From the NCBI GenBank assembly GCA_938023075.1, contig CALHDG010000235.1:1-32052 (forward strand): DNA of 32,052 bases, read 5' to 3'. Both the position numbers and the translations under genes were made by a program. Below the pieces are notes generated by a model. That model was given only the letters and a program-made list of their open reading frames with translations, had not been told where the DNA came from and did no database searches. Shown one piece after another: positions 14,448 to 21,697 of the stretch; positions within the stretch are counted from its first letter, which is position 1, and each line of letters begins with the position of its first letter. The stretch comes from an uncultured Chitinophagales bacterium (lineage in GTDB: Bacteria; Bacteroidota; Bacteroidia; Chitinophagales; JAHDHT01).

Positions 14448-16208
14448 ATGTATAGAACGCATACCAATGGAGAACTACGCTTAAGCCATAAAGGAGAAAT
14501 GGTAACCCTCGCCGGTTGGGTGCAACGTGTTAGAGAATTGGGTGGCATGACTTTTGTGGATTTGCGCGACCGCTACGGCTTAACCCAATTGGTTTTTAGT
14601 GATGATATGGATGCAGCACTAAATGAACAGGTGAATAAATTAGGGCGAGAATTTGTAATTCAAGCTAAAGGTGAGGTATTAGAGCGTTCCAGTAAAAATG
14701 ACCAAATGCCAACCGGCGAAATTGAAATTAAGGTAAATGAGTTGACCTTATTAAATGCTGCGGAATTACCTCCTTTTTTAATAGAAAATGAAACCGACGG
14801 CGGCGAAGAAATACGGATGAAATACCGGTACTTGGATTTACGCAGACCGGTGATGGCACAAGCCTTAATGTTGCGGGCAAAACTCATTAAAGCCGTTCGG
14901 GAATATTTGGATAATTTAGATTTTGTAGAAGTAGAAACACCAAATTTAATTAAATCAACACCCGAAGGAGCGAGAGATTTTTTAGTGCCCTCACGTTTAC
15001 AAAAGGGGAGTTTTTATGCTTTACCGCAATCTCCACAAATTCTTAAGCAACTGCTAATGGTAGGCGGTATGGATCGCTATTACCAAATCGTAAAATGTTA
15101 CCGTGATGAAGATTTTAGAGGTGACCGGCAACCGGAATTTACTCAGATAGATTGCGAAATGGCTTTTGTAGAGCAGGAAGATGTGTTGAGTACCTTTGAA
15201 GGAATGGTAAAACATGCCTTCAAAAAAACCATTGAGGTAGACTTGCCCGATTTTGTAAGAATGACTTATGCTGATGCCATGAAATATTATGGAAATGACA
15301 AACCCGATTTACGTTTCGATTGTAAAATTGTTGATTTAAATGAGGCTTGCAGCGGTACAGAATTCAACGTTTTTAACAGTGCTTTAACCGATGGCAAATT
15401 GATTGCCGGTATTGTTGGAAAAGGGATGGCAACTTATTCGCGGAAGCAAATTGATCAGCTAACTGATTTTGTAAAAGAACCACACCGTGGCGCCGGTGGT
15501 ATGATCTATTTGAAATTTAATGAAGATGGCAGTCATAAATCATCTATTGATAAATTTTTGACGGAAGAAAAAGTGGCAGAATTAAAAGCAGCTTCCGGTG
15601 CAGAAACCGGCGATATGTTGTTGATTATTGTGGATAAAGAATCGGTTGCCAGAAAATGTTTGGGCGATTTGCGTTTAGAATTAGCGAAGCGGGAAGATTG
15701 GATTGACCCAAAAGCATGGTCAGTTTTTTGGGTAATTGATTTTCCGTTATTTATTGAAGATGAAGATACCGGCGAATTTACTTTTGCCCATCATCCCTTT
15801 TGTTCGCCACATCAAGAAGATTTGCAATATTGGGATACCGAACCTTTAAAAGTAAGAGCGCAAACATATGATTTAATTATGAATGGCAACGAGTTGTGCT
15901 CCGGCTCTATCCGTATTCACGATAAAGAAATGCAGGAAAAAGTATTTAACTCACTCGGTTTAAGTGCCGAAGAGCGCGATGCGAAGTTTGGTTTTATGCT
16001 CAATGCGTTTAAATATGGTGCTCCTCCGCACGGCGGCTTAGCTCTTGGAGTAGACCGATGGGTGATGCTGATGGTTGGAGGTACGTCTATTCGCGATGTG
16101 ATTGCCTTTCCAAAATCAACCGGCGGGCGCGATTTAATGATGGATGCCCCGGCACAAGTTCCTCAAGCATCTTTGGAGGAATTGGGAGTTAAAGTTGTTG
16201 AAGTGTAA
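14448..16208 (+). CDS. aspS: aspartyl-tRNA synthetase
   Basis: A 586-residue class II synthetase charging tRNA-Asp. The N-terminal OB-fold anticodon-binding domain begins YRTHTNGELR with GWVQRVRELGGMTFVDLRDR. Class II motif 1 is in RYLDLRRP onward, motif 2 in QIVKCYRDEDFRGDRQPEFT, and motif 3 in GLALGVDRWVMLMVGG near the C-terminus. The GAD insertion domain of bacterial-type enzymes (TEFNVF, GIVGKGMATYSRKQID) is present, and length matches the bacterial form. It appears monocistronic, flanked by a remnant-rich region upstream and a hairpin-rich gap downstream. Whether it is discriminating or not cannot be read reliably here. Confidence 0.97.
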   Translation: MYRTHTNGELRLSHKGEMVTLAGWVQRVRELGGMTFVDLRDRYGLTQLVFSDDMDAALNEQVNKLGREFVIQAKGEVLERSSKNDQMPTGEIEIKVNELTLLNAAELPPFLIENETDGGEEIRMKYRYLDLRRPVMAQALMLRAKLIKAVREYLDNLDFVEVETPNLIKSTPEGARDFLVPSRLQKGSFYALPQSPQILKQLLMVGGMDRYYQIVKCYRDEDFRGDRQPEFTQIDCEMAFVEQEDVLSTFEGMVKHAFKKTIEVDLPDFVRMTYADAMKYYGNDKPDLRFDCKIVDLNEACSGTEFNVFNSALTDGKLIAGIVGKGMATYSRKQIDQLTDFVKEPHRGAGGMIYLKFNEDGSHKSSIDKFLTEEKVAELKAASGAETGDMLLIIVDKESVARKCLGDLRLELAKREDWIDPKAWSVFWVIDFPLFIEDEDTGEFTFAHHPFCSPHQEDLQYWDTEPLKVRAQTYDLIMNGNELCSGSIRIHDKEMQEKVFNSLGLSAEERDAKFGFMLNAFKYGAPPHGGLALGVDRWVMLMVGGTSIRDVIAFPKSTGGRDLMMDAPAQVPQASLEELGVKVVEV

Positions 16209-16288
16209 GCGAAGACTCCACTTCATAAATCTAACTATATAGATGTAGCTCTATATTTACCTTGCATTTAAATAACTTTATTTTTTTA

Positions 16289-16415
16289 GAAGCGAAACGG
16301 TGAAACCATTTAGAAACGCGCTCCCCGCTATCCGTTCAAATGCTGCGCCAACGCACAAGGGCAAACGCTTCAAGCAGCATAACCACTCAAACACCCCTAT
16401 CGGGGCTAAACTTCC
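16289..16415 (+). repeat. structured intergenic repeat, copy A
   Basis: Shares GAAGCGAAAC, CCCGCTNTCCGYTCAAATGC, ATAACCRCT and ATCGGGGCTA with copy B at 29024-29145, in the same order and spacing. An outer stem pairs CCCCG with CGGGG, and an inner stem pairs ATGCTGC with GCAGCAT. The inner stem differs in sequence from copy B but stays paired. Confidence 0.6.
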
Positions 16416-16469
16416 AACTTCATCACTTTTTATATAGGTGCCAAATATATAGCCACCAAGTAAATATTA

Positions 16470-16501
16470 AAGGTGACACCTTTTTAAAAAGGTGTCACCT
16501 T
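16470..16501. repeat. perfect 32-nt palindrome
   Basis: AAGGTGACACCTTTTT is followed at once by its exact reverse complement, with no spacer. In either direction the stem ends near A/T-rich sequence, so it could serve as a bidirectional terminator 260 nt after aspS, or as a binding site for a dimeric protein. Confidence 0.7.
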
Positions 16502-16601
16502 GTTAAAGTACGAAGCAGCGAACTTTGAAAACTAGTACTTTAAAAACTATACATACCAGCATATTTTTATAGTAATTAAAATGTATTTTTATTTGTTTAA
16601 T

Positions 16602-16760
16602 GTCAGCACTGGAAGTGCTGCATCTTGGTAGCTAAGTAATTTAATTTAATTGAGCTCCAGAGGAGCGACACTTTTAATAACTTTGGGCGGTATCGCTCCA
16701 ACGGAGCTTCACTAATGTGTAGCCTTTTATGCTACTACCAAGCTGTCATCCCTCTGGGAT
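16602..16760. repeat. REP-like composite of short hairpins
   Basis: Five hairpins in a row: CAGCACT-GGA-AGTGCTG (16604-16620), GCTCC-AGA-GGAGC (16654-16666), GCTCC-AAC-GGAGC (16695-16707), GTAGC-N7-GCTAC (16719-16735) and ATCCC-TCT-GGGAT (16748-16760). CTTGGTAG (16624-16631) pairs with CTACCAAG (16735-16742) around the middle ones. This is the layout of REP/BIME-type elements mobilised by RAYT transposases. Confidence 0.55.
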
Positions 16761-16807
16761 TATCTTTGTACAGTAAGTTTACATAGAATAATGACGAGTT
16801 TCGCAAC

Positions 16808-16828
16808 AGGTCGCAAAAATTGCGACCT
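16808..16828. terminator. hairpin with nine-bp stem upstream of yfhO-like gene
   Basis: AGGTCGCAA-AAA-TTGCGACCT is a perfect nine-bp stem with a three-base loop, 75 nt before the next ATG. It lacks a T-run, so it is either a weak terminator or a further REP-like hairpin. Confidence 0.4.
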
Positions 16829-16903
16829 CTACTGAATAAAACCTTAGAAAAACAAAAACTTTTGAAACTTATCTTATTTTTACCCGAATAGATAACATTG
16901 TTG

Positions 16904-19345
16904 ATGAAAAACCTTAATTGGAAAACCGATGTGCTTCCACACGTTGTTATAGTGGCGTTGTTTTTAGCCTTAACCTTTTTCTTTTTATCGCCGTTGCTGC
17001 AAGGTAAAGTGTTGTATCAAGGCGATATCGTACAATGGAAAGGCATGGCTAAAGAAATTTTAGACCATAAAGAAAAAACCGGCAAACAAGCCTTATGGAC
17101 CAATCGTCCGTTTGCCGGTATGCCTTCATTTTTAATTTCTACTCAACACAAATCGAACATATTAAGATATGTAGATCAGGCAATATCTTTAGGGATGAAT
17201 TACAATTATCGTCCAGCAAAAATATTGTTTTTGATGTTTTTGGGATTTTATTTAGGCTGCATGATTTTGGGGCTAAACAAATGGTTAAGTGCTATTGGAG
17301 CAACCGCTTTTGCGCTTTCTACCTTTTTTGTAGTTTCTTTGGAAGCCGGACACAACACTAAGATTTTAACCACCGCTTATTTGTTGCCGGTTATCGCTTC
17401 CATCTTATTTGCCTACCGGCGGCATCCGTTGTGGGGTGGTTTTTTATTGGCGGTTACCTTGGGTTTAAGTATCAATGCCAATCATGTTCAAATTACTTAT
17501 TATGCTTTTTTAGTGGGCATCATTATATTTATTACCGAGTTAGTTTTTGCGGTAAGAGACCAACAGTTAGCCCGTTTTGGCAAAGCCACTACATTTTTAG
17601 CGGTTGGAGCATTGCTTGCAGTCAGTTTAAATGCCGGGCAATTATTAACCACCTATCAACATACCAAAGAAACTATTAGAGGAAAAGCCACCGCCCTTAG
17701 CAACACCGAAAAAGCCAAACAAAATGATGGCGGTTTAGATTATGATTATGCGATGAGTTGGAGTTATGGCATTAGCGAAACACTTACCATTTTAATTCCG
17801 AATTTTGCCGGTGGAGCTTCCGGTGGTGGTTCTATAAGTGAAAATTCTATAAGCTATCAAACATTAATAGATAATCGAGTTCCAAAAAATAATGCAAGGC
17901 AAATTATAAAACAACTGCCCTCCTATTACGGAAATCAACCTTTTACTGGTGGACCAACCTATTTTGGTGCAACTATCTGTTTTCTATTTATATTAGCATT
18001 GCTATTATTACCATGGAAACATAAAATTTGGGCAATAGCGGCGGTGGTACTTTCTATGTTTCTTGCATGGGGTAAGTATTCATTTATCTCTGACTTATTC
18101 TTTAATTACTTTCCGTTGTACAATAAATTTCGAACCCCTATGATGGCATTGACAATAGCGGGTGTCGTTTTTCCTTTGCTTTCTGTAATAGGTTTAAATT
18201 TTTTGCTAACGGAATCGTTGAATAAAAAAGATCTCCTTAAAAAATTATATATCGCTACTGGCATTACTGGAGGCTTATGTTTATTATCCGCAATAGCTGG
18301 CGGTATTTTTTGGGATTTTAGAAGTGCCGCCGATGCACAATTACCACCTGAGCTTTCCGGTTTAATATTAAATGATTTGATAAATGACCGTAAGGCTTTA
18401 ATGCGAAGCGATGCTATTCGTTCTTTAATTTTTATTTTGTTATCTGCAGGGGTTTTATGGGTTTTCATTAAAGAAAAAATTAAAGCTCCAATCGTAATGG
18501 CATTAATTGGCATGTTAACTTTAGTTGATCTCGGTTTAGTGGCAAAACGTTATTTAACCCCAGAAGATTTTACCAAACCAAGAGGTATTGATAAGGCATT
18601 TGCCTTAAGCCCGGCAGAGCAACAATTGACCAAAGAGCCTGGACATTTTAGGGTTTGGAATACACAAAAGCGATTAGATTCGGATGGCATTACACCTTAT
18701 TCTTTAAATACTTTGGGTGGTTATTCGGCTGCTAAGCTAACGCGTTATCAAGATTTGTTAGATCAGCAAATTAGCAAAGCCAACCCCAATGTATTGAATA
18801 TGTTGAACACAAAATATATTATTAGTGACAATAAAGCCAACTTAAATGAAGCGGCTTGCGGACCGGCTTGGTTAAGCAACTCAGTTATATGGGCTACTAA
18901 TGCAGATGATGAAATGGCAAAACTCGATAACTTTGAGGCTTGCTCAGAAGTGATTTTAAATGAAGCCTATAAAGATAAAGTTGGTACACTTAAGGGGTCG
19001 GGTGGAAGCATTCAATTAGTTAAAAATGAATTGGATTATTTGGAATATGAAGTGAATAGTAATCAAAATCAGTTGGCTGTTTTTTCTGAAATGTTTTATA
19101 AAGCCGGAGGCGGTTGGCAAGCCACCATTGATGGTGAAGCTGCCGAAGTGCTGCAAGCCAATTATAATTTACGCGCTTTAGTAATGCCGCCGGGCAAACA
19201 TAAAGTTGAATTTAGGTTTAACCCTTCTTTTTATAAAACGGGGGAAACCATTTCTTTGGCAAGTTCTATATTATTGCTATTGGCTTTTGGAGGATTATTG
19301 TTTGTTGAACGCAAAAAAATGAACACAAAACATGAAAACGGATAA
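16904..19345 (+). CDS. YfhO-like integral membrane protein (putative glycosyltransferase-type)
   Basis: About 813 residues. It has the Bacteroidota YfhO layout: a first transmembrane helix (VVIVALFLALTFFFLSPLL), a lumenal-side loop with QGDIVQWKGMAKEI and WTNRPFAGMPSF, about a dozen hydrophobic helices, and a soluble C-terminal domain before a final helix near the end. YfhO proteins are multi-spanning GT-C-like enzymes; YfhO/CsbB of Bacillus glycosylates lipoteichoic acid, but no such polymer is expected here, so the substrate is unknown. I prefer ATG at 16904 over TTG at 16898. Its 3' end overlaps the DoxX-like gene by 14 nt. Confidence 0.85.
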   Translation: MKNLNWKTDVLPHVVIVALFLALTFFFLSPLLQGKVLYQGDIVQWKGMAKEILDHKEKTGKQALWTNRPFAGMPSFLISTQHKSNILRYVDQAISLGMNYNYRPAKILFLMFLGFYLGCMILGLNKWLSAIGATAFALSTFFVVSLEAGHNTKILTTAYLLPVIASILFAYRRHPLWGGFLLAVTLGLSINANHVQITYYAFLVGIIIFITELVFAVRDQQLARFGKATTFLAVGALLAVSLNAGQLLTTYQHTKETIRGKATALSNTEKAKQNDGGLDYDYAMSWSYGISETLTILIPNFAGGASGGGSISENSISYQTLIDNRVPKNNARQIIKQLPSYYGNQPFTGGPTYFGATICFLFILALLLLPWKHKIWAIAAVVLSMFLAWGKYSFISDLFFNYFPLYNKFRTPMMALTIAGVVFPLLSVIGLNFLLTESLNKKDLLKKLYIATGITGGLCLLSAIAGGIFWDFRSAADAQLPPELSGLILNDLINDRKALMRSDAIRSLIFILLSAGVLWVFIKEKIKAPIVMALIGMLTLVDLGLVAKRYLTPEDFTKPRGIDKAFALSPAEQQLTKEPGHFRVWNTQKRLDSDGITPYSLNTLGGYSAAKLTRYQDLLDQQISKANPNVLNMLNTKYIISDNKANLNEAACGPAWLSNSVIWATNADDEMAKLDNFEACSEVILNEAYKDKVGTLKGSGGSIQLVKNELDYLEYEVNSNQNQLAVFSEMFYKAGGGWQATIDGEAAEVLQANYNLRALVMPPGKHKVEFRFNPSFYKTGETISLASSILLLLAFGGLLFVERKKMNTKHENG

Positions 19346-19697
19346 AATTATTTATTGGCTAAGCACCGGTTTGATGTGTGCCCTGTTTTTATTTTCGGCG
19401 GGCATGTATTTTTTTAATAACCCTATGGTAAAGGAAATTTTTACGTTTTTAGGGTTCCCCACTTGGATTATTTACCCTCTTGCTGTTGCTAAAATTCTTG
19501 CCGTAGTAGCCATATTGAGTAAACAATCAAGGGTTTTAAAAGAATGGGCTTATGCGGGTTTGTTTTTTGATTCGATGTTGGCATTTGGAGCCCATTGGTT
19601 TGCCAATGATGGTCAATTTGCTCCTGCCTTAATTGCTATGGTCTTAATTTTGGTCTCGCGAATTTTTGATCACAGGCTTTATTCATCCATAAATTAA
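19332..19697 (+). CDS. DoxX-like four-helix membrane protein
   Basis: A 121-residue protein with four hydrophobic segments (about residues 8-28, 42-62, 71-88 and 97-112) and the DoxX_2-like pattern YWLSTGLMCALFLFSAGMYF, FPTWIIYPLAVAKILAVVAI. The family contains quinone-linked and unknown small membrane proteins. Overlap of 14 nt with the preceding YfhO-like gene shows that the two are co-translated, but a functional link is not established. Confidence 0.8.
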   Translation: MKTDKIIYWLSTGLMCALFLFSAGMYFFNNPMVKEIFTFLGFPTWIIYPLAVAKILAVVAILSKQSRVLKEWAYAGLFFDSMLAFGAHWFANDGQFAPALIAMVLILVSRIFDHRLYSSIN

Positions 19698-19729
19698 TTT
19701 TAATAGAATAAGAAAAAAATCAGTAGCAT

Positions 19730-20221
19730 ATGCAAGAAATCATGAACAATTGGAAGAAGCATGCTGAAAAAAATGAAGACCGAAATTTTAAATTTTTGAC
19801 GAAACTGAAGCATCGTGGCAATCAAAAAAAAGTTGACAAAACAACAAAGGCTTTACACGATGAGGCTTTTAGCAAAATTGATTGTTTACAATGCAGCAAT
19901 TGCTGTAAAACTTCTACTGCTCAAATTACAAAAAAGGACTTGACGAGAATTTCAGCTCATTTAAAATTGACCGAAGAAGAATTTACGGATCAATATTTGG
20001 AAAAAGATCCATTCGATCAGTTAATTATTGCTGGTTTACCATGTCCTTTTCTTGGAGAGGATAACGCTTGTGCCATTTATGAAGTTCGCCCGAAAGACTG
20101 CGAAGAATTTCCACATACTTATAAACCAGAATTTTCCAGTAGACGGTATATGCACAGTGCCAATACGGTGGATTGTCCTGCTGTTTTTTATATTGTGGAA
20201 CGGTTAAGGCGTATTATGTAA
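19730..20221 (+). CDS. YkgJ-type cysteine-cluster protein
   Basis: A 163-residue cytosolic protein with the Cys pattern of the YkgJ/CxxCxxCC family: DCLQCSNCCKTS, then GLPCPFLGEDNACAIYEVRP, then KDCEEFPHT and a final VDCPAVF. The Cys residues probably hold zinc or an Fe-S cluster; the role is unknown. The start is either 19730 or the ATG at 19742 (MNNWKKHA). It is 32 nt after the DoxX-like gene and 16 nt before the S4 protein, in a plus-strand run. Confidence 0.85.
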   Translation: MQEIMNNWKKHAEKNEDRNFKFLTKLKHRGNQKKVDKTTKALHDEAFSKIDCLQCSNCCKTSTAQITKKDLTRISAHLKLTEEEFTDQYLEKDPFDQLIIAGLPCPFLGEDNACAIYEVRPKDCEEFPHTYKPEFSSRRYMHSANTVDCPAVFYIVERLRRIM

Positions 20222-20237
20222 TTCGCTTATCAACACT

Positions 20238-20465
20238 ATGAAAAAAGATACATTTTGTTTAAGAAAAGGAGATGAATTTATTGAGCTCATCAAATTATTG
20301 AAGCTAAAGCAAATTGCGCAAACCGGTGGTCATGCCAAAATGATGGTTGAAGAGGGTTTGGTAAAAGTAAACGGCGTTCAAGAATTTAGAAAGCGACATA
20401 AGCTTAGAGCCGGATTTTTGGTAGAAGTCGATGATGATATTCGTATTGAAATTATTAATACTTAG
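20238..20465 (+). CDS. S4-domain RNA-binding protein (YbcJ-like)
   Basis: A 75-residue single-domain S4 protein: FIELIKLLKLKQIAQTGGHA, then KMMVEEGLVKVNGVQEFRKR and a closing beta strand (GFLVEVDDDIRIEII). The TGGHAK-x4-EGLVKVNG core and the RKRHKL motif match YbcJ/RlbA-like proteins, which bind structured RNA, possibly in ribosome assembly. Complete length for the family. Last gene of the plus-strand run; convergent with the ParE-like toxin 32 nt downstream. Confidence 0.88.
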   Translation: MKKDTFCLRKGDEFIELIKLLKLKQIAQTGGHAKMMVEEGLVKVNGVQEFRKRHKLRAGFLVEVDDDIRIEIINT

Positions 20466-20497
20466 GAAATATAATTCAACATTATTATATAGAAAAA

Positions 20498-20788
20498 TTA
20501 CAAATGTATTTTATAATCCATTTTCTGCCCCAAGACTCTGACCACAAAAATACCAACATCCTTCATTTCATAAAAAATGGTATGTGATTTAAAATTATAT
20601 CTTCTTAAATTAGGATGAAATTGAGCAGCACTTCTTCCTAAATTAGGATTTTCAGTTAAACGATTTAAACAATGAAGCAGTTCTGCCTTATACTTTTCTG
20701 ACTGCTGTTTACCGAAATTTTGGATTGTATACTTTACAATATTGATTAGATCACGTTCAGCTTTTTTTGAAAATTTGAAATTACTCAT
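20498..20788 (-). CDS. ParE/RelE-superfamily toxin
   Basis: A 96-residue basic protein with ParE features: FSKKAERDLINIVKYTIQNF, RLTENPNLGRSAAQFHPNLR and a C-terminal HTIFYEMKDVGIFVVRVLGQ. ParE members poison DNA gyrase; RelE-type relatives cleave mRNA. Its ATG overlaps the end of the antitoxin gene by 4 nt, the standard order of antitoxin first. It looks intact. Confidence 0.88.
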   Translation of the reverse strand: MSNFKFSKKAERDLINIVKYTIQNFGKQQSEKYKAELLHCLNRLTENPNLGRSAAQFHPNLRRYNFKSHTIFYEMKDVGIFVVRVLGQKMDYKIHL

Positions 20789-21036
20789 ACAGTGCCTAAC
20801 TCATCAATTTCCTTTTCAGCTTGGCTCCATATATCATCCAAATTACGCTCGCTTATCCCACTTTTGTAACCTGCTTCAATAGCCGAGTATAAAGTATAAA
20901 ATTCAGCGTTTCTTGCTTGATCTTTTCTAACTAAGTCTCTCACATAATCACTTTCATCTTTATAATGCCCTTGTTCAACTACAAATTTCAACCACTGATC
21001 TTGTTTTTCTGCGAAAGTTATTGTTTTTCTTGGCAT
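20785..21036 (-). CDS. ParD-type antitoxin
   Basis: An 83-residue protein with an N-terminal ribbon-helix-helix (RKTITFAEKQDQWLKFVVEQ, YKDESDYVRDLVRKD) and an acidic C-terminal tail (LDDIWSQAEKEIDELG) that should wrap the toxin. The family binds its own promoter and neutralises ParE. Overlaps the toxin by 4 nt. The 121 nt upstream, before the hydrolase gene, should contain its promoter, though I see only a partial match (TTAATTTG). Confidence 0.88.
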   Translation of the reverse strand: MPRKTITFAEKQDQWLKFVVEQGHYKDESDYVRDLVRKDQARNAEFYTLYSAIEAGYKSGISERNLDDIWSQAEKEIDELGTV

Positions 21037-21157
21037 ATATTTATTCCTTTTTGGTACAAATTAATAAACAATTGGTGCAAATATTCGTTTTTATGGTGAG
21101 TTTTCTTAGAAAATATTTCCTCTAAAACTGTACTTTCAATAATTATTCGGTTTACTA

Positions 21158-21694
21158 TTACCGCACCCTTTTTAAGCCTAACACGGTAAGCCAAAATAAT
21201 ATACATGGTATCCAAACTACTTTAAACTCACTGATTAAAACCTTTCTACCCCAATCACTCATTAATCCATCAATACTTAGTGGGGCTACTTTTATTGGTC
21301 GCCAAGGTAAAAAAATGCGCTCATTATAAAATGGTGCAAATAAGGCTACGCCTTTGCCTCCATTCGTCATCGCATCAAACAAAGCATGAGATAGCGTACA
21401 CAAAAAGAAGTAAATAAAAAGGGGTAACCATATTTTCCGGTTGGCAAAACTATCTCTATAAAATAAACCAATAATGAGCAAACTGAACAGCACTGAAAAA
21501 CTAATGGAATGGGTAAAGCCTCTATGCCCAAACAAATGCCCATAGGGTATACCAAAATCAAAGGCAATTACATCAGCATCGGGAACAATGGTACACAAAG
21601 CACCAAGCAATAGCAACTTAACAAGATTGCGCTTATCTGAAAAAAATGGACTAATAGCCACAGCCGCCCAAATGTGCGCAAAAGGAGTTGGCAT
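21158..21694 (-). CDS. YdjM/DUF457-family membrane-bound metal-dependent hydrolase
   Basis: A 178-residue protein with MPTPFAHIWAAVA at the start, a PDADVIAF acidic motif, HRGFTHSISFS (the family's H-R-G-x-T-H-S metal-binding motif) and LSHALFDAMTNGGKG. Four hydrophobic segments anchor it in the inner membrane. Family members are LexA-regulated YdjM in Escherichia coli and phospholipase-like proteins elsewhere; the substrate here is unknown. It starts 3 nt after the stop of the ABC exporter gene, so the two share a transcript. Confidence 0.85.
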   Translation of the reverse strand: MPTPFAHIWAAVAISPFFSDKRNLVKLLLLGALCTIVPDADVIAFDFGIPYGHLFGHRGFTHSISFSVLFSLLIIGLFYRDSFANRKIWLPLFIYFFLCTLSHALFDAMTNGGKGVALFAPFYNERIFLPWRPIKVAPLSIDGLMSDWGRKVLISEFKVVWIPCILFWLTVLGLKRVR

Positions 21695-21697
21695 GAA

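Larger units (their letters stand above)
16209..16903. other. hairpin-rich intergenic region between aspS and yfhO-like gene
   Basis: 695 nt without a credible gene. In order it contains a structured repeat (16289-16415), a perfect 32-nt palindrome (16470-16501), an inverted repeat TTAAAGTAC/GTACTTTAA (16503-16511 and 16535-16543), a composite of five short hairpins (16602-16760) and a nine-bp stem (16808-16828). The open frame at 16340-16528 overlaps the repeat and palindrome and is not believable as protein. Confidence 0.6.

Noticed and set aside
14366-14548. 5' part of a minus-strand frame (to 14548) ahead of the ankyrin remnant
   Set aside because: It overlaps the start of aspS in antisense and has no ankyrin character before about 14365.
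16340-16528. 62-codon plus-strand frame
   Set aside because: It crosses the structured repeat and the perfect palindrome and has no recognisable protein features.
16209-16903. Possible CRISPR array
   Set aside because: The hairpins differ in sequence and spacing; there are no direct repeats with unique spacers and no cas genes in the window.
18106-18513. 135-codon minus-strand frame
   Set aside because: It is antisense within the yfhO-like gene, whose membrane helices continue through this stretch.
21018-21215. 65-codon minus-strand frame between hydrolase and antitoxin
   Set aside because: It overlaps the ends of both neighbours in another frame and shows no family features.
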